Origin: Eustoma russellianum
Lineage: Eukaryota > Streptophyta > Magnoliopsida > Gentianales > Gentianaceae
Direction of reading: 5' to 3'
Length of the DNA: 64,000 nt
Assembly: GCA_036186865.1 (NCBI GenBank)
Contig: AP025067.1
Span: 21,322,648-21,386,647 of the forward strand
The position numbers and the translations under genes are program-made. The notes below the pieces were generated by a model. The model was not told the DNA's origin. It did no database searches and worked only from the letters and a program-made list of their open reading frames with translations. Shown here one piece after another: positions 32,471 to 43,277 of this stretch. Each line of letters starts with the position of its first letter. Positions within the stretch are counted from its first letter, which is position 1.

Positions 32471-34149
32471 TGTACCTAAGGAATTGAACGAAAACAAAGG
32501 AAAAAAAGAAAGAAGCAAACTAACACAAAGACAAACAAACGTTAAGGGATTAGTAAAAAAAATAAGCTATGGACACCCCGATTTCGATTCTTTCCACTCT
32601 CTTACCACTTTGGTTCTTGGATAACCTGAAGTTAAGAAGTCTCAAAGTGATCAATAAAGAAGTGTATTGCCAAGGCTTCTTCAAACCACAATGTTCTCCA
32701 CTTGTTTCTTCCTTTTTGCTTTCAAGTTGCACCAATTAGTATCAACGTAGAATCACTTGAAATGAAAACAAACTTGAACTTTATACTAAGATTCAAGGAA
32801 AATAAGCAACCAAAGTGATGTATAAGGCTGAACCAAAGATGAACTAAGGGTTGCCGTGGGCAATCTTTAGTTAATTTTGATTCTATGCACTTACTATCCA
32901 CAAAATGGTTCAAGTCATACAACAATCGAGCAACCAAGTGTGTGATTGGTTCAAGAAGATCAATAGTTGGAGAATTGGGTATAGGGGACGGCAATGTGGG
33001 TAATATGGTATCCCAGGTTTGCAAGTCGCACCAAAAATTTTCTACGCAATGCACAAACGTTTCGCCCTTTTTCTTTGCTCTTGTTCTTTTGTTTTTTTCT
33101 TTTTTCTCCCTTGCTATTTCAATTGAGCAAGGTTCAGATTCTCCTCTTTTTTTTTGACTAAGGGCAGAATTGGGATTTCACTTGTTTTGCACTTAGCACT
33201 TGCGTTTTTGGACAGAATAGTGCAATGTATTTAAAATGCAATTTGTATCTTGGACTTGCAACAAAATTGACCTTGGAAGGTGATGGAAATTGGGTAAGGC
33301 CGAATAGGGGTTAGGGTTAGGGTTTTTGATTTAGGGTGGTTTTGAACGTTTTGGGGTTTTGCGGAATGTAGTTGTAGGAATGGAATGGGTGTTGTAATTT
33401 GACTGTTTGGGTTGGTAATTGATGATTGATGTGGTCAATTTGGATATTGGTTGGTCTAGGACTGAATTTGAGCAAAATTCAAATTCTAGGGTTAGGGTTT
33501 ATTTGAATGAATTGGGATCTTGAGAATCTGATTGTTTTTGGGTAAATTGTTTTGGGGCTTTTTGTTTGGGGTGTAAATAGGGTTATTTGGGATCAGGTTG
33601 GTGAGTTTTATGGTTGGGTTGGGGTGTGCGTGGTTGGGCCGTGAGGTGTGGGGCTGGTTTTAGGGTTTGGTTTGTGTTGTGAAGACAAGCACACGTAGGA
33701 CTACCAGATTTATAGCATGAAATCAATCACAATGCGAATCATAAGATGCATACAATCATCACCAACTAAAAGCTTCGGTAGCAACAAGATGACTTGAAAC
33801 CGAGGTAGCTTTATAGGATGATGGTTGTAATATTTTGAAGAAGGCTGAATGTAACCTAAAAATGCAACGAACCCTAATGTGTTCAAGTTTGAATGACTCA
33901 AAATCAGATTGTGATGTGAAAGGGAATAAAGGGAATGACACTTGAGGGATGAAAAGCAAAATGCAGCAACATGCAAGGACTCAAAGGAATGTTTTTTTTT
34001 GGACGTTTTTTTTTTGTGTGAAAATGTAAGACAATGGTGTGTAGAGGGAGGAGTAGAAGAAAGACGCAACTGAAATTGAAATGACTCGACTCAAACGAAA
34101 AGGAAATGATAGATGGTGGAATAGAGTAACCTGGGCTCTGATACCAATT
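32471..34149 (-). other. A1 leader with primer binding site
   Basis: About 1.68 kb between gag and the 5' LTR. Primer site TGGTATCAGAGC(CC) on minus at 34135-34146, three bases from the LTR. It contains poly-T/poly-A tracts (33085-33157, 33996-34016) and short GGTTAGGGTTAGGG stretches near 33309-33325 and 33489-33502. No coding domain recognised. It corresponds to 48865-50520 in A3, while A2 lacks about 0.4 kb of it. Confidence 0.88.
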
Positions 34150-35654
34150 TGATGCGTGCAACTCGTGGGCTCCAACAATTCCACCTTCCAAACGTCCTTC
34201 ACAAAGGGTTAGGCACAAAGAAGTAAACTTCCCCTTGCTTCCTTAGTGATCAAACGTGTGGACAACGAGCAAGACCAACACTATAAGATGGTCGTTGATC
34301 AGGCAAACCAAGATGGCCCTCCTGGACGGCACCTTTTAGCAATGGCAATACCTTCAAATCGCTCAACTTTGAAGGATCTTAACTTAGGTTTTTAATGCAA
34401 AACCAAGAAAACAAAGTATCACTCAAAGTGAAGAAAATATCAAGAATTGTTATTCATCGAAAGGTGCGATTACAATCAGCCAAAGGGGTCTATTTATAGG
34501 CCTAAGGATCGCCCCCTTTAGCTTGAAATGGTTAGAGATAATTCCAAATAAAGCTATCTAACAAATGTTTAAAATCTGAATTTTGCTTGAAAATTAAAAC
34601 TAAGATAATTCTAGCTAAAACTTGAAATGCTTGCAAGATGTTATCTTCAATGAATCTAGTCATGTTTGGTGATGAAATTGGCGTTGGAGATGCTGAAATG
34701 GGCGTTGGAGATGTGGTTGACCTTGCATTCAAAGGCTAGTTGAGGATTGGATTCAATTTGACTTCAAACTTGAATTCAATCTTTGAATCATAATCCCATC
34801 CTTCTTGATCTTCAAATGGCGTGTGGATGCTTATCTAGGCGTGTGAGATGCCTTCAATTGGTTGGGATGTTGAATTCAAATGCTGGTTGGAGATTGAGTT
34901 TAACTTGAACTTGAATCCTAAACTTGGATTCAAATTTGAATTGCCATCTCATCTTTTCTTCAAAAATTGGCGTGTGGATCCTCATCCTTCATGTTGGCGT
35001 GTGACTTTTGTAGATTAGGCTGAAATCCCTTTTTTGAACTTTAAGTCTCCAATTGATTGAGATTGAATTCACTTTAAGATTGAATTTCAAATTCAAGCCT
35101 AGCTTTGAATTTAAACTCACTTAATCATTATCCATTTGCTTTAGGATGGCCGCCCCCCTTCTTGTGGATAATGGAGATGACTTTGATTTTAACTTGATCA
35201 AGAGACTCTATCTTGAACACTTTTGAATTTGTCTTAGCATAGACAAACATTCTCTTGAAACATTCTCTTGAACATTCTCTTCAAACATTCTCTTCAAACT
35301 TTCTTTTGAAACATTCTCTTGAACATTCTCTTCAAACATTCTTTTGAAACATTCTCTTGAACATTCTCTTCAAACATTCTTTTGTACCTAATTTACCTAC
35401 AAAGCAAATACATAAAACTAAGATCACACGACACAAAATAAAATCTAAAAACAAGAATGTAGGCGTGCATGCTGAGACAAGCTCAAGTTGAAGGTTCAAT
35501 GAAATGAACCCAAGGAGTTTTAGGTTCATCTTGAACATGTTTGTACAAGAAGGTGGCAACTTGCTGACAAAGTTCTCTTGCCCTCCTTCTTGTTATAGGA
35601 CCTTTGACCTCTTGATGGGGCCTTTGATCCTCATCGGACCCTTGATCCTCATCA
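34150..35654 (-). repeat. A1 5' LTR
   Basis: 1,505 bp, same length as the 3' LTR. TATA box near 34490-34499 (CTATTTATAG on plus). The right end holds the silent copy of the tail codons (35483-35654) and abuts GAACA at 35655. The minisatellite is at 35245-35386. Confidence 0.94.
35245..35386. repeat. LTR minisatellite (A1 5' LTR)
   Basis: Same array as 11762-11903, imperfect AAACATTCTCTT(C/G) units. The unit number looks equal in the two A1 LTRs, consistent with a recent insertion. Confidence 0.85.
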
Positions 35655-38600
35655 GAACACAACTCTTTTCCGATGTTTGTTAGCTCGTCTTTCATAAGCT
35701 TTGTTTTTCTTTTCTAGTTGTGTTTTAACTTGTTCATGCAGTTTCTTTATGTTGTCCGCTTTTTGTTTACCATCAAGACTAGAACGTTCATGCATGGGAA
35801 TAGGAATCAAATCGATGGGAGACAAGGGATTAAAGCCATACACAATTTCAAATGGACTATGCAAAGTACCGTGATGGACACTCCTATTATATGCAAATTC
35901 GATATATGGCAAACAATCTTCCCAATGTTTAATGTGTTTTTGCAAAATGGCACGCAAAAGTTGAGAAAGAGTACCATTGACGACTTCAGTTTGTCCATCA
36001 GTTTGTGGGTGTGCGGTGGTGGAAAACAACAATTGTGTACCAAGTTTAGCCCACAAAACACGCCAAAAATGACTCAAAAATTTCGTATCTCTATCGCTTA
36101 CAATTGTACGTGGCATGCCATGCAATCTAACAATTTCTTTGAAGAATAAATCAGCAACATGTGTGGCATCATCAACTTTCCTACATGCAATGAAATGTGC
36201 CATTTTTGAAAATCGATCAACCACAACATAAATGCTATCGCGTCCTCCCCGAGACCTAGGAAGTACTAAAACAAAGTCCATAGAAATGTCAATCCAAGGG
36301 GAATCAGAGACGGGTAAAGGCGTGTAAAGGCCATGTGGTTGGGACTTGGATTTGGCTTGTTTGCAAGTGATGCAATTACCACACAACCTCTCGACGTCTA
36401 CTCTCATGTGGGGCCAATAGAAATGTTCTTTAAGAGTCTCAAGGGTTTTGAACACTCCGAAATGACCCATTAAACCTCCCCCATGGGCTTCTCTGGTCAA
36501 TGCTTCTCGTAGGGATGATTGGGGAACGCACAATTTTTGTTCTTTGAAAAGATAACCCTCATGTATGTAAAATTTCCCAAATGGTGCTCCTTTACATGCC
36601 TCGAAAATGGTGCCAAAGTCATGGTCATTGGGGTACAAGTCCTTAAGTGATTCGAATCCTAAGAAGCGTGAAGATAATGTAGTCACTAACGTGTATCTCC
36701 TAGAGAGGGCATCGGCAACTATATTATCCTTTCCTTGTTTGTACTTAATCACGTAAGGGAATTGTTCTATGAACTCTACCCATTTGGCATGTCTTTTGTT
36801 CAACTTTCCCTGCCCTTTAAGATACTTAAGGGTTTCGTGGTCAGTGTGGATCACAAACTCTTTAGGTTGAAGATAGTGTTGCCAAGTTTGTAGGGATCTC
36901 ACAAGGGCATAAAGTTCCTTATCATAGGTCGAGTAATTCAGTGCTGCTCCTTTCAACTTTTCACTAAAGTAGGCTATGGGTTTCTTACTTTGGGTCAAAA
37001 CTGCGCCTATACCCACTCCACTTGCATCACACTCGATCTCAAAGGTCTTGTCAAAATTTGGTAGCCTAAGTATGGGTGCAGTGGTCAGCCTACGCTTAAG
37101 TTCATCAAATGCCTGTTGTTGTGGCTCTTCCCACCTAAAAGGCACATCTTTTTTCACAATTTCGTTTAGGGGTGCAGCTATGGAGGAAAAATCTTTGACA
37201 AAGCGTCTATAAAAGCTTGCTAGTCCATGAAAACTGCGAACTTCCCCTACATTCTTAGGTATAGGCCACTCCACAATTGACCTAACCTTTTCCTCATCCA
37301 TCTCTACTCCCTCAGCCGAAATGACAAAGCCTAGAAAAACTACGCGTTCTAAACAAAAAGAGCACTTCTTAAAGTTGGCGTAAAGTTTTTCTTGCTTAAG
37401 CTTTTCAAAAACGGCTCTAATGTGGTCAAGATGATCTTCTATGGTGTGGGAATAGATTAGGATATCATCGAAATAGACAACGACAAAGTGTCCTATGAAC
37501 GCACGTAAGACTTCATTCATTAGCCTCATAAAGGTACTAGGGGCGTTGGTGAGCCCGAAGGGCATCACTAACCACTCATAGAGCCCAAACTTGGTTTTGA
37601 ATGTAGTCTTCCATTCGTCCCCTTCTCTACTGCGTACCTGGAAGTACCCTTGCTTAAGGTCGATTTTGGTGAAGAATTCGGATCCGTGCAATATGTCTAA
37701 CATGTCGTCTAGCCTAGGTATGGGGTACCTATACTTGACGGTAATCTTGTTTATGGCTCGGCAATCGGTACACATTCTCCACGTTCCATCCTTTTTGGGT
37801 ACTAAAATGACTGGGACGGCAGATGGGCTTAGACTCTCTCGAACTTGTCCACTAGCTAGGAGCTCCTCTACTTGCCTTTGGATTTCTTTGGTTTCTTCAG
37901 GGTTTGCTCGATAGGCTGGGCGATTGGGTAACACGGCTCCTGGGACAAAGTCGATTTGGTGTTCTATTCCTCTATTGGGTGGTAATCCGGATGGTGGTTC
38001 GGAGGGAAATAGAACTTCATATTCTTGGATAAGGGACGCAACTGAGGTAGGTAAGTTTGGTGGGAGTTCTTCAAGGGCAAGTTGACATGACTTTGGGATG
38101 ATGATGAGGACAGTTTGGTTGTTATAAAGTGCACGTGTAACCTCTCTTTTCTTTGCGAAATACCCACACTTCTTTTTGGACTCGTTGACACTTAGGGGCA
38201 CTACCTCTTTTCCCTTGCTCTCGTGTTTTTTGTTCTCACTTTTCATACACTCCACAAATTTTCTCTCGGCTTCTTTTTCCTTAGGATCGGCTCTAGACTT
38301 GGACATGCGTTGGTGATCCTCGTGGACTTTGTGTGGTGGAAGTGCATGCAGTTTGTACAATTTTCCATTCAATTTGAAAGAATAACGATTCAAATAACCA
38401 TCATATGTCACATGTCGATCAAATTGCCATGGCCTACCAAGTAAGATATGACTAGCATGCATTGGTGCGACATCACATAAAACATCATCTTTGTAACTAC
38501 CAATCCTAAGAGAAATCAAAACTTGTTTACTTACGCTAACTTCACCGCAGTCATTTAGCCATGCAAGTTTGTAAGGGTGCGGATGATTAGTCATAGGCAA

Positions 38601-39236
38601 ATTCAGTTTTCTTACTAATTCGATGCTAGCCACATTCGCACAAGAACCGGAATCAATGATCATGGTGCACACTTTACCATTTATCATGCAATGAATATGG
38701 AAAATGTTTTCTCTATGTTGTTCGTGATCATCTAATTTCGGATATGCATTTAAAGCTCTACGCACAACAAGAAACTCCTTAGTGTCAAAATCATCTAATG
38801 CGCCTAGATCCTCTTCAGGTTCAATTTCATTATCATGCTCAGACTCGTTTTCATGCTCGGACTCAGACACATATTCGTTTTTCTCTTCAATTAACATGAT
38901 TCGTTTTGCATTAGGGCATTCTTTTCCTATGTGACCACGTCCTTGACATTTATAACATTTAATGTCTCTAAACCTGTTTGAGGAATCCGAAGGATTTCCG
39001 GTAGGAGCGTTTTGTTGGATGCGTTCATCTCTCCTTTGTGTGGATTGCACACGATTGTCCATTCTTTGTGACGCACCTTGGTCACGTGCTTGGCCTCCTG
39101 TAGGCCGTGAACTTCCCGTTCCTGAAGGCTTGCTGTAAAATCTTGACGAAGACTGATTAGTACGATAATTGGAATTGAAATTGGAGGATGTACGTACCTT
39201 TAATTGAGCTTCAATCTTTTCAGCCATATGGACCAT
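35655..39236 (-). pseudogene. A2 Gag C-terminus to integrase (long open part)
   Basis: 1,194 open codons. Positions: CCHC knuckle Cys94-Cys97-His102-Cys107; protease Asp195 (IIDSGS); RT from about 430 with TDCRAINK and YFDD at 588-591; RNase H with IECDASG, YDKELYALV, HTDHETLKYL and VADALSRR; integrase zinc finger His918/His925 and Cys955/Cys958; catalytic Asp987, Asp1048, Glu1084 (35 residues between the last two). It ends at KHRKRVVF, where A1 is inserted. This is the longest uninterrupted pol of family A here. An Arg-to-Gly change follows the catalytic Glu (VNGTL against VNRTL elsewhere). It is disconnected from the Gag N-terminus by one missing base near 39289-39293. Confidence 0.95.
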
Positions 39237-39289
39237 GGTTGTGAGGTCGAGGTAAGGTTGAAGGTCAACCCTTTGCGCAATCTCCCTGT

Positions 39290-40126
39290 TTAACCATGTA
39301 AGAATCGAGCCTTGGTGGCTTCTTCAGGTTCCTGCAAGTTAGATCTCTCCAACAAAATTTCTAACTCTTTATAATACTCATCTACACTTTTGGAACCTTG
39401 TCGTAAGTTATGCAAACTCGTGAAAATAGAACTCTCATAATTGTTTGGAATAAAACGTTGTCGCATTTCAAACTTCATTTCTTCCCAAGTGGCGATTGGG
39501 GGTTGTCTCGTCTTAGTTCTATTTCGACACAAATTCGTCCACCAATTAAGTGTATAACCAGAAAATTCAATGGAAGCATACCTCACTTTTTGCAATTCAC
39601 TATAATTGGTACAAGAAAAGATCAAATCCACTTTCGTTTCCCATTCTAAATATTCCTCCGCATGACTTTTACCATAAAACAAGGGAATATTGATTTTGGT
39701 TTTGAGAAAATCGTCATCATGCGGGAAAAGAGGATTTTGGCGTCTTTGGTAACCACGGGGATGTTGGTCATCAAAGTCATAATCATCATGCTCAAAGGGA
39801 ATGTAATCATCATTGTACCTTCTTGGAGCGTACCTTCTTGCTTGTGTAGGAGGAGCAAACCGTCTCGCTTCGGTGTGTGGGGGTCGAATGTTATCGTCCT
39901 CAACTTCTTCTGGAGGATGGCGCCTTGGTTGTGGTGGTGGAACAGCCCTGCTTGTTCCTTGGCCATCACTTGTTTTGTAGCTTCGCTCCACGTCTTCCAA
40001 GCGATGCTTAATTACTTCATTGTCATGCATGAGTTTCTTAAGCATCTCCAGCATTTGTTGTTGAGTATTGTCAACAGTGTCGGCTTCTTTAGACTTGCTA
40101 GATGCAGAATGATTGCTACTGGCCAT
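39290..40126 (-). pseudogene. A2 Gag N-terminal part
   Basis: About 278 codons from ATG 40126 (MASSNHSASSKSKEAD): N-terminal helix, RR/PP-rich linker (PPQPRRHPPEEVEDD), Gag core (FYGKSHAEEYLEWETKVD, YTLNWWTN), QGSKSVDEYYKELE, ending KARFLHG. A stop follows because one A is missing in TTTAACC (39289-39293), where A1 has TTTAAACC. Otherwise it matches A1 and A3 closely. Confidence 0.94.
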
Positions 40127-41409
40127 TGTGCCTAAGGATTTGAACGAAAACAAAGGAAAAAGAAAGAAGCAAACTAACACAAAGACAAACAAACGTTAAG
40201 GGATCAGTAAAAAAATAAACTATGAACACTCCGCTCTCTATTCTTTCCACTCTCTTACCACTTTGGTTCTTGGATAACCTGAAGTTAAGAAGTCTCAAAG
40301 TGATCAATAAGGAAGTGTATTGCCAAGGCTTTTTCGATTCACAATGTTCTCCGCTTGTTTCTTCCTTGCTATTTCAATTGAGCAAGGTTCAGATTTTCCT
40401 CTTTTTTTTTGACCAAGGGCAAAATTGGAATTTCACTTGTTTTGCGCTTAGCACTTGCGTTTTTGGACAGAATAGTGCAATGTATTTAAAATGCAATTTG
40501 TATCTTGTACTTGCAACAAAAATGACCTTGGAAAGTGAAGGAATTGGGGTAGGACCGAATGGGGGTTAGGGTTAGGGTTTTGATTTATGGTGTTTTTGAA
40601 CGTTTTGGGATTTTGCGGAATGTGGTTGTAGGAACGGAATGGGTGTTGTAAATTGACTATTTGGGTTGGTAATTGAGGATTGGTGTGGTCAATTTGGATA
40701 TTGGTTGGTCTAGGACAGGATTTGAACAAAATTCAAATTCTAGGGTTAGGGTTTATTTGAATGAATTGGGATCTTTAGAATCTGATTGTATTTGGTAAAA
40801 TTGGTTTGGGGCTTTTTGTTTGGGGTGTAAATAGGGCTATTTGGGATCAGCTAGGCGAGTTTTAGAGTTGGGTTCGGGCGGGGGTGGTTGGGCCGTGGGG
40901 TGTGGGGCTGGTTTTAGGGTTTGGTTGTGTTGCAAGTAGGTTGTGAAGACAAGCACACGTAGGACTACAAGATTTATAGAATGAAATCAATCACAATGCG
41001 AATTATAAGATGCATACAATCATCACCAACTAAAAGCTTCGGTAGCAACAAGATGATTTGAAACCGAGGTAGCTTTATAGGATGATGGTTGGAATATTTT
41101 GAAGAAGGCTGAATGTAACCTAAAAATGCTACAAACCCTAATTTGTTCAAGTTTGAACGACTCAAAATCAGATTGTGATGCGAAAAGGAAATAAAGGAAA
41201 TGACACTTGAATGTTGAAAAGCAATATGCAGCAACGTGTAAGGACTCAACGCAATGTTTTGTTTCTGGACGTTTTTTTTGAATGAAATGCAAGACAAATG
41301 GCGTGTAGAGGGAGGAGTAGAAGGACTCAACTGAAATTGAAATGACTAGACTCAAACGAAAAGGAAATGATAGATGGTGGAATAGAGTAACCTGTCTCTG
41401 ATACCAATT
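40127..41409 (-). other. A2 leader with altered primer site
   Basis: About 1.28 kb, some 0.4 kb shorter than in A1. The junction near 40367-40370 joins sequence that in A1 lies at about 32715 and 33105. The primer site at 41395-41406 reads TGGTATCAGAGA on minus, with the final C of the usual 12-mer changed. GGTTAGGGTTAGGG recurs near 40566. No gene seen. Confidence 0.85.
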
Positions 41410-41736
41410 TGATGCGTGCAACTCGTGGGCTCCAACGATTCCACCTTCCAAACGTCCTTCACAAAGGGTTAGGCACAAGGAAGAAGACTTCCCCTTGCTT
41501 CCTTAGTGATTAAAAACGTATGGATCAAGAATGAGCAAGACCAACACTTCAAGATGGTCGTTGATCAGGCAAACCAATACGGCCCTCCTGGACGGCACCT
41601 TTAAGCAATGGCAACACCTTCAATATGCTCAACTTTGAAGGATCTACCTAGGTTTTTAATGCAAAACCAAAAAAACAAAGTATCACACAAAGTGAATGAA
41701 ATATCAAGAATTGTTATTAATCACAAGGTCCTCTTC
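41410..41736 (-). repeat. A2 5' LTR, U5/R side (left of C1)
   Basis: TGATGCGTGC at 41410 to the C1 insertion at 41736. Bases 41732-41736 (TCTTC) are the duplicated C1 target. It continues at 56443. Confidence 0.93.
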
Positions 41737-43125
41737 TGATGAGCCAAACGAAGGCTAGAAAACGTTGCCAAGGACTTTGTCTCCTATTCCAAACTGATTT
41801 GAACACAAGCTATGTCAAAGAACATCTCCAAGATACCCCTTGAACTTTAACCATTGTTCTTGGCTCAATTTATGCCAACACCTCTCCCTCTTTGGCACTC
41901 CAACACATCTAAAACCTCAATGAGACCCTAAGATGCTGTAAACCAAATGATGAAGCAAATACTAACAAGTTCTAGGCTAGGAACTTGAAAGAAAACCGTA
42001 AGTGGTCTTAAACTTCAACTTGAAATGTTGATAACTCCTCAAGGGAAATTCTGGTTGAAATGTGTATTGATAAATGGTTGTATATTGTTGTTTGTACATT
42101 CAGCTTCTTTCCTACTTATAACCAACGAAAGTTTACAAGGTACAAAGTTTAAAATACAAAGTACAAGACTAGGAATAACATGCTTGCTTTTTGAACAAGT
42201 TGGAGCAATTCTCGGTTCCAAGGAGCTGGTTGCTTCCTTCTTCTTCTTTGCTTGTCTTAAGCCATAATTTTGATTGGTTTAAACATTGAGCAGCTTGCTT
42301 TGATCTTGCCCTTGATTGGTTGTGAGTTGTGGTTTGAATTTTCAACCAATTTCCCTTAGACAACCGTTCCTTTCCTTGCTTGAATTCAGCCAAAGTTTTG
42401 ATTGGTTAATGGAGTGTGCAGCTTGGTTTGAACTTGGCTTTGATTGGTTCCAAGTTTGTTTTTGAATATTCAAACATATTTAAGCATAGACCGGCCGAAA
42501 ATCCTTATGCTTTGTGATTGGATCCTTTGTTGAGCAGCTTGTTGAATTTTCTTTACTTGTTTGTGATTGGTTCAAGCATTTGCAAGGGTCCTAATTGGTT
42601 CATGATGTGAGCAGCTTGTATTCTTGTTCTAGCTTGATTGTGATTGGTTTGGACATTTGCAAGACTCCTTCCTATTGGCTAATGATGTGAGCAGCTTGTT
42701 TCTTCTTTGTTTCAACCATTTTAACATGACGAACAATTTTGATTTTGACATGGATGCTTGTCACCTCTTTGCTTGTAAGCTACTTGCTTATCACCTCCTT
42801 GCTTGAACAAAAATTCAGGTTTTAGTTGCATCTTCAAGCTTTGTTTGAACAATGATATCATCCGATCAGATAGAACATGGATTGATAAGTGTTCATGCTT
42901 CTTCAATGCAAAGCTCTCTTTGGCCTATCTTCAAAGACACCAAGCAACAAACACAATATGCACAACATATATGACATGTCCTAAGGGTTAGTTAGGCAAT
43001 AAGACATAAGAACTAGCACTAGTGTGTGCGGAGTGAACAGTGAAATGTCATGTCTTACATAACTAACATATGACAATAAATGATACATGAAAATATGTTG
43101 CGTTGACCCCATTGTGGGCTCATCA
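41737..43125 (-). repeat. C1 3' LTR
   Basis: 1,389 bp, TGATGAGCCAAACG on the left to ...GGGCTCATCA on the right, next to the polypurine tract. A TATA-like TATAAGTA on minus lies near 42113-42120. The CCAAT array is at 42267-42680. The U3 start is TGATGAGCCCACAATGGGG on minus, unlike C0. Confidence 0.92.
42267..42680 (-). promoter_or_regulatory. Array of CCAAT motifs in the C1 U3
   Basis: Nine ATTGG words (CCAAT on the element strand) and one opposite copy occur in about 410 bp, usually as (T/G)TGATTGGTT and alternating with GAGCAGCTTG. They lie upstream of the TATA-like box in element orientation. CCAAT is the recognised core for NF-Y factors, so this could be an enhancer. C0 has a thinner version at 8190-8400. 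Confidence 0.6.
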
Positions 43126-43162
43126 TTCCCTCCCTCTTGAAAATGATTCGTCCTCGAATCTC
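43126..43162 (-). pseudogene. C1 polypurine tract with fossil of integrase tail
   Basis: On the minus strand GAGGGAGGGA sits directly before the LTR start. The codons through it read DSRTNHFQEGGND, which matches DSRTNPFEEGGID at the end of integrase in families A and B. About a dozen codons are all that remains of pol, which shows that C1 derives from an autonomous ancestor. Confidence 0.85.
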
Positions 43163-43277
43163 AACATGGATAGAACAAGGGGTAGGGGTTTAGGATGTAC
43201 ACGTATGCTCAACTACACCATAACCAAATAGGAACATGATAATACAAATGGTGAAGGTGAAATACCTTGGTGCATCC

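Larger units (their letters stand above)
10667..35654 (-). mobile_element. A1: Ty3/Gypsy element, family A, inserted in A2 integrase (duplication GAACA)
   Basis: GAACA at 10662-10666 and 35655-35659 flanks it. Both LTRs are 1,505 bp. I noticed about four differences between them, so the insertion is young. Removing nested B1 and B2 leaves about 9.4 kb, which I take as close to full length for family A. Its coding region is cut by B1 (integrase) and B2 (RT) and carries one extra G in RT near 30066-30070. Confidence 0.95.

Noticed and set aside
33300..33330. GGTTAGGGTTAGGGTTT resembling telomere repeats (also near 33489, 40566, 49670)
   Set aside because: Only two to three units, located at the same place in the leader of A1, A2 and A3, so it is part of the element and not an interstitial telomere. 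The unit is also not the usual plant TTTAGGG array.
42267..42680. Regularly spaced repeats considered as a CRISPR array
   Set aside because: Units are diverged and spacing is irregular; context is a plant LTR U3.
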